DNA of 64,000 nucleotides from assembly GCF_000284375.1 (NCBI RefSeq), contig NC_017249.1, positions 7,991,001 through 8,055,000 of the forward strand, read 5' to 3'. Position 1 is the stretch's first letter. Every line of letters starts with the position of its first letter. The position numbers and the translations under genes are program-made. The stretch comes from Bradyrhizobium japonicum USDA 6 (GTDB taxonomy: Bacteria; Pseudomonadota; Alphaproteobacteria; Rhizobiales; Xanthobacteraceae). Positions 63,094 through 64,000 of the stretch are shown piece by piece. The notes under the pieces were generated by a model. That model was not told where the DNA came from and ran no database searches. It was given only the letters and a program-made list of their open reading frames with translations.

Positions 63094-64000
63094 AGTAAAG
63101 GGATCAGGCGCGGGCAAACCACAGGCCACGCGAATGGATTGCCGAGCGGGATCGACCTGAATTTCTGCGCAACGGCAACCCACGAACTTTCCAAATCACC
63201 GAGCGACGGGGCTCGACTCTCACGGGCTGTGCCGCCTGGGCGCACCGTGCAGCACTGCACGGCGCAATATCCTGGCACTCAACCTTGCGCTTATCGATGC
63301 GGCACGCCGACACTGGCAAGGGCAGTACGACATTGATGTGAAGCGTACCGTGCACCTCCATCGGAATGATGGATCAATCTGGCTCTTGGCCGCGGCTGGC
63401 GGATCGGCATCGCCGGCGCGGAAGAGACGCTGCGGCCGCATGAGATCGCGCATCGCCTAACCGGCCATCTTCCGGCTGAAGAGACCCATGTCAGCCCTCC
63501 AATACAGCCAGCCCTCTGCCGTTGGGATGGAGTGACATTAGCAAGCTAGACCGGTTTGGGGCGCGCCGATGAGGCCGCGCGATGGTTTGGCGTGATCGGC
63601 AGTAGATCCTGGCGACTGCCGGTAGAGCGGAACCGACGAAGCGACGTCATGAATGTGCGAACGCCTTGCTGCTACATCGGCTGTTCGATCGCCACGGCAC
63701 CACGGCCTTAGCTCCTCAGGATCGGATGGACCCGCTGACTACCATGGCGCTGGCCGCTCCCTATGGACCGGCTGGCGTTCACGCCGGCTCGAAACCGCAC
63801 ACCAATCGGGCTAACGATAGCCGCCCGCCTTGACGATCACCGTTGTGCAGCTACGGCCATCACAGAGTACGCTGATCAGGCGCTGCATGAATGAGACGCT
63901 AGATCTGAGTAGCTGCTAGACACGCGTATTCCTGAGCAATACATCACCTTCCACTGCGCGCGGATAGTGAGCCGCCACTTCAAATGATGGCAATGAGCTA
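63094..64000. other. Gene-free stretch to window end
   Basis: Short frames with fragmentary protein-like readings, for example 'LNLALIDAARRHWQGQYDID' at about 63275-63335. No family is recognised; probably decayed sequence. Confidence 0.35.

Noticed and set aside
1..64000. tRNA genes, CRISPR arrays, intact insertion sequences, nod boxes
   Set aside because: Scanned by eye for conserved tRNA arms, regular repeats, paired inverted repeats with transposases and nod-box consensus; none found.

Overview
The window reads as a piece of a Bradyrhizobium symbiosis island, most like the B. elkanii type. The main evidence is a complete rhizobitoxine cluster in the order rtxA-C-D-E-F-G (about 35.16-43.19 kb, minus strand), with the diagnostic RtxA fusion (aminotransferase plus O-acetylhomoserine sulfhydrylase) and the RtxC desaturase. 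Supporting evidence is a FixK-type regulator, a biotin operon with BioR control, several small proteins of a kind common in rhizobia, and many decayed genes and mobile-element remnants. No rRNA, tRNA, CRISPR array or intact insertion sequence was seen.

Layout. 0-2.7 kb: FixK-like regulator, a small rhizobial protein and a decayed lipoprotein gene. 2.7-12.6 kb: a three-module nonribosomal peptide synthetase (NRPS) ending in a thioesterase and broken by a one-base frameshift in its first adenylation domain. 13.2-13.6 kb: a solitary ectoine-synthase-like gene, also broken by one base. 14.3-19.4 kb: small rhizobial proteins around panB-panC. 19.75-25.0 kb: bioB-panD-bioF-bioD-bioA, divergent from bioR, with BioR-type operators between bioB and bioR. 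25.2-27.6 kb: a Dabb-domain protein and pabB-pabA. 27.6-29.35 kb: a graveyard of AAA-ATPase, IS701-type transposase and integrase fragments. 29.4-32.2 kb: a large Tat-exported DUF5695-type protein, followed by an IS91-type fragment and a second, decayed 3' end of bioA. 33.3-35.0 kb: an outer-membrane barrel gene split by a frameshift. 35.2-43.2 kb: the rtx operon. 43.2-53 kb: mostly decay, holding a broken sulfotransferase, a truncated amidinotransferase, a broken winged-helix gene and a few small intact proteins. 53-55.7 kb: metE preceded by a cobalamin riboswitch. 56.6-60.0 kb: a secreted protein, then a thermonuclease and a beta-carbonic anhydrase as an overlapping pair. 61.9-63.1 kb: a flavin-dependent acyl-CoA-dehydrogenase-like monooxygenase.

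How the genes fit together. The window groups cofactor supply (biotin, pantothenate, p-aminobenzoate), the ethylene-inhibiting toxin rhizobitoxine, and B12-independent methionine synthesis. Rhizobitoxine blocks cystathionine beta-lyase and ACC synthase, so having a sulfhydrylase domain in RtxA and metE nearby could keep methionine synthesis running in the producer; this is inference. The NRPS (second module with a clear serine code, third phenylalanine-like, first proline-like) is the best candidate for an undescribed product, but as read it needs a frameshift correction to be functional.

Several otherwise well-preserved genes are broken by single-base changes, often in or beside short homopolymers. 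Some may be base-calling errors and others genuine decay; the sequence alone cannot separate the two.
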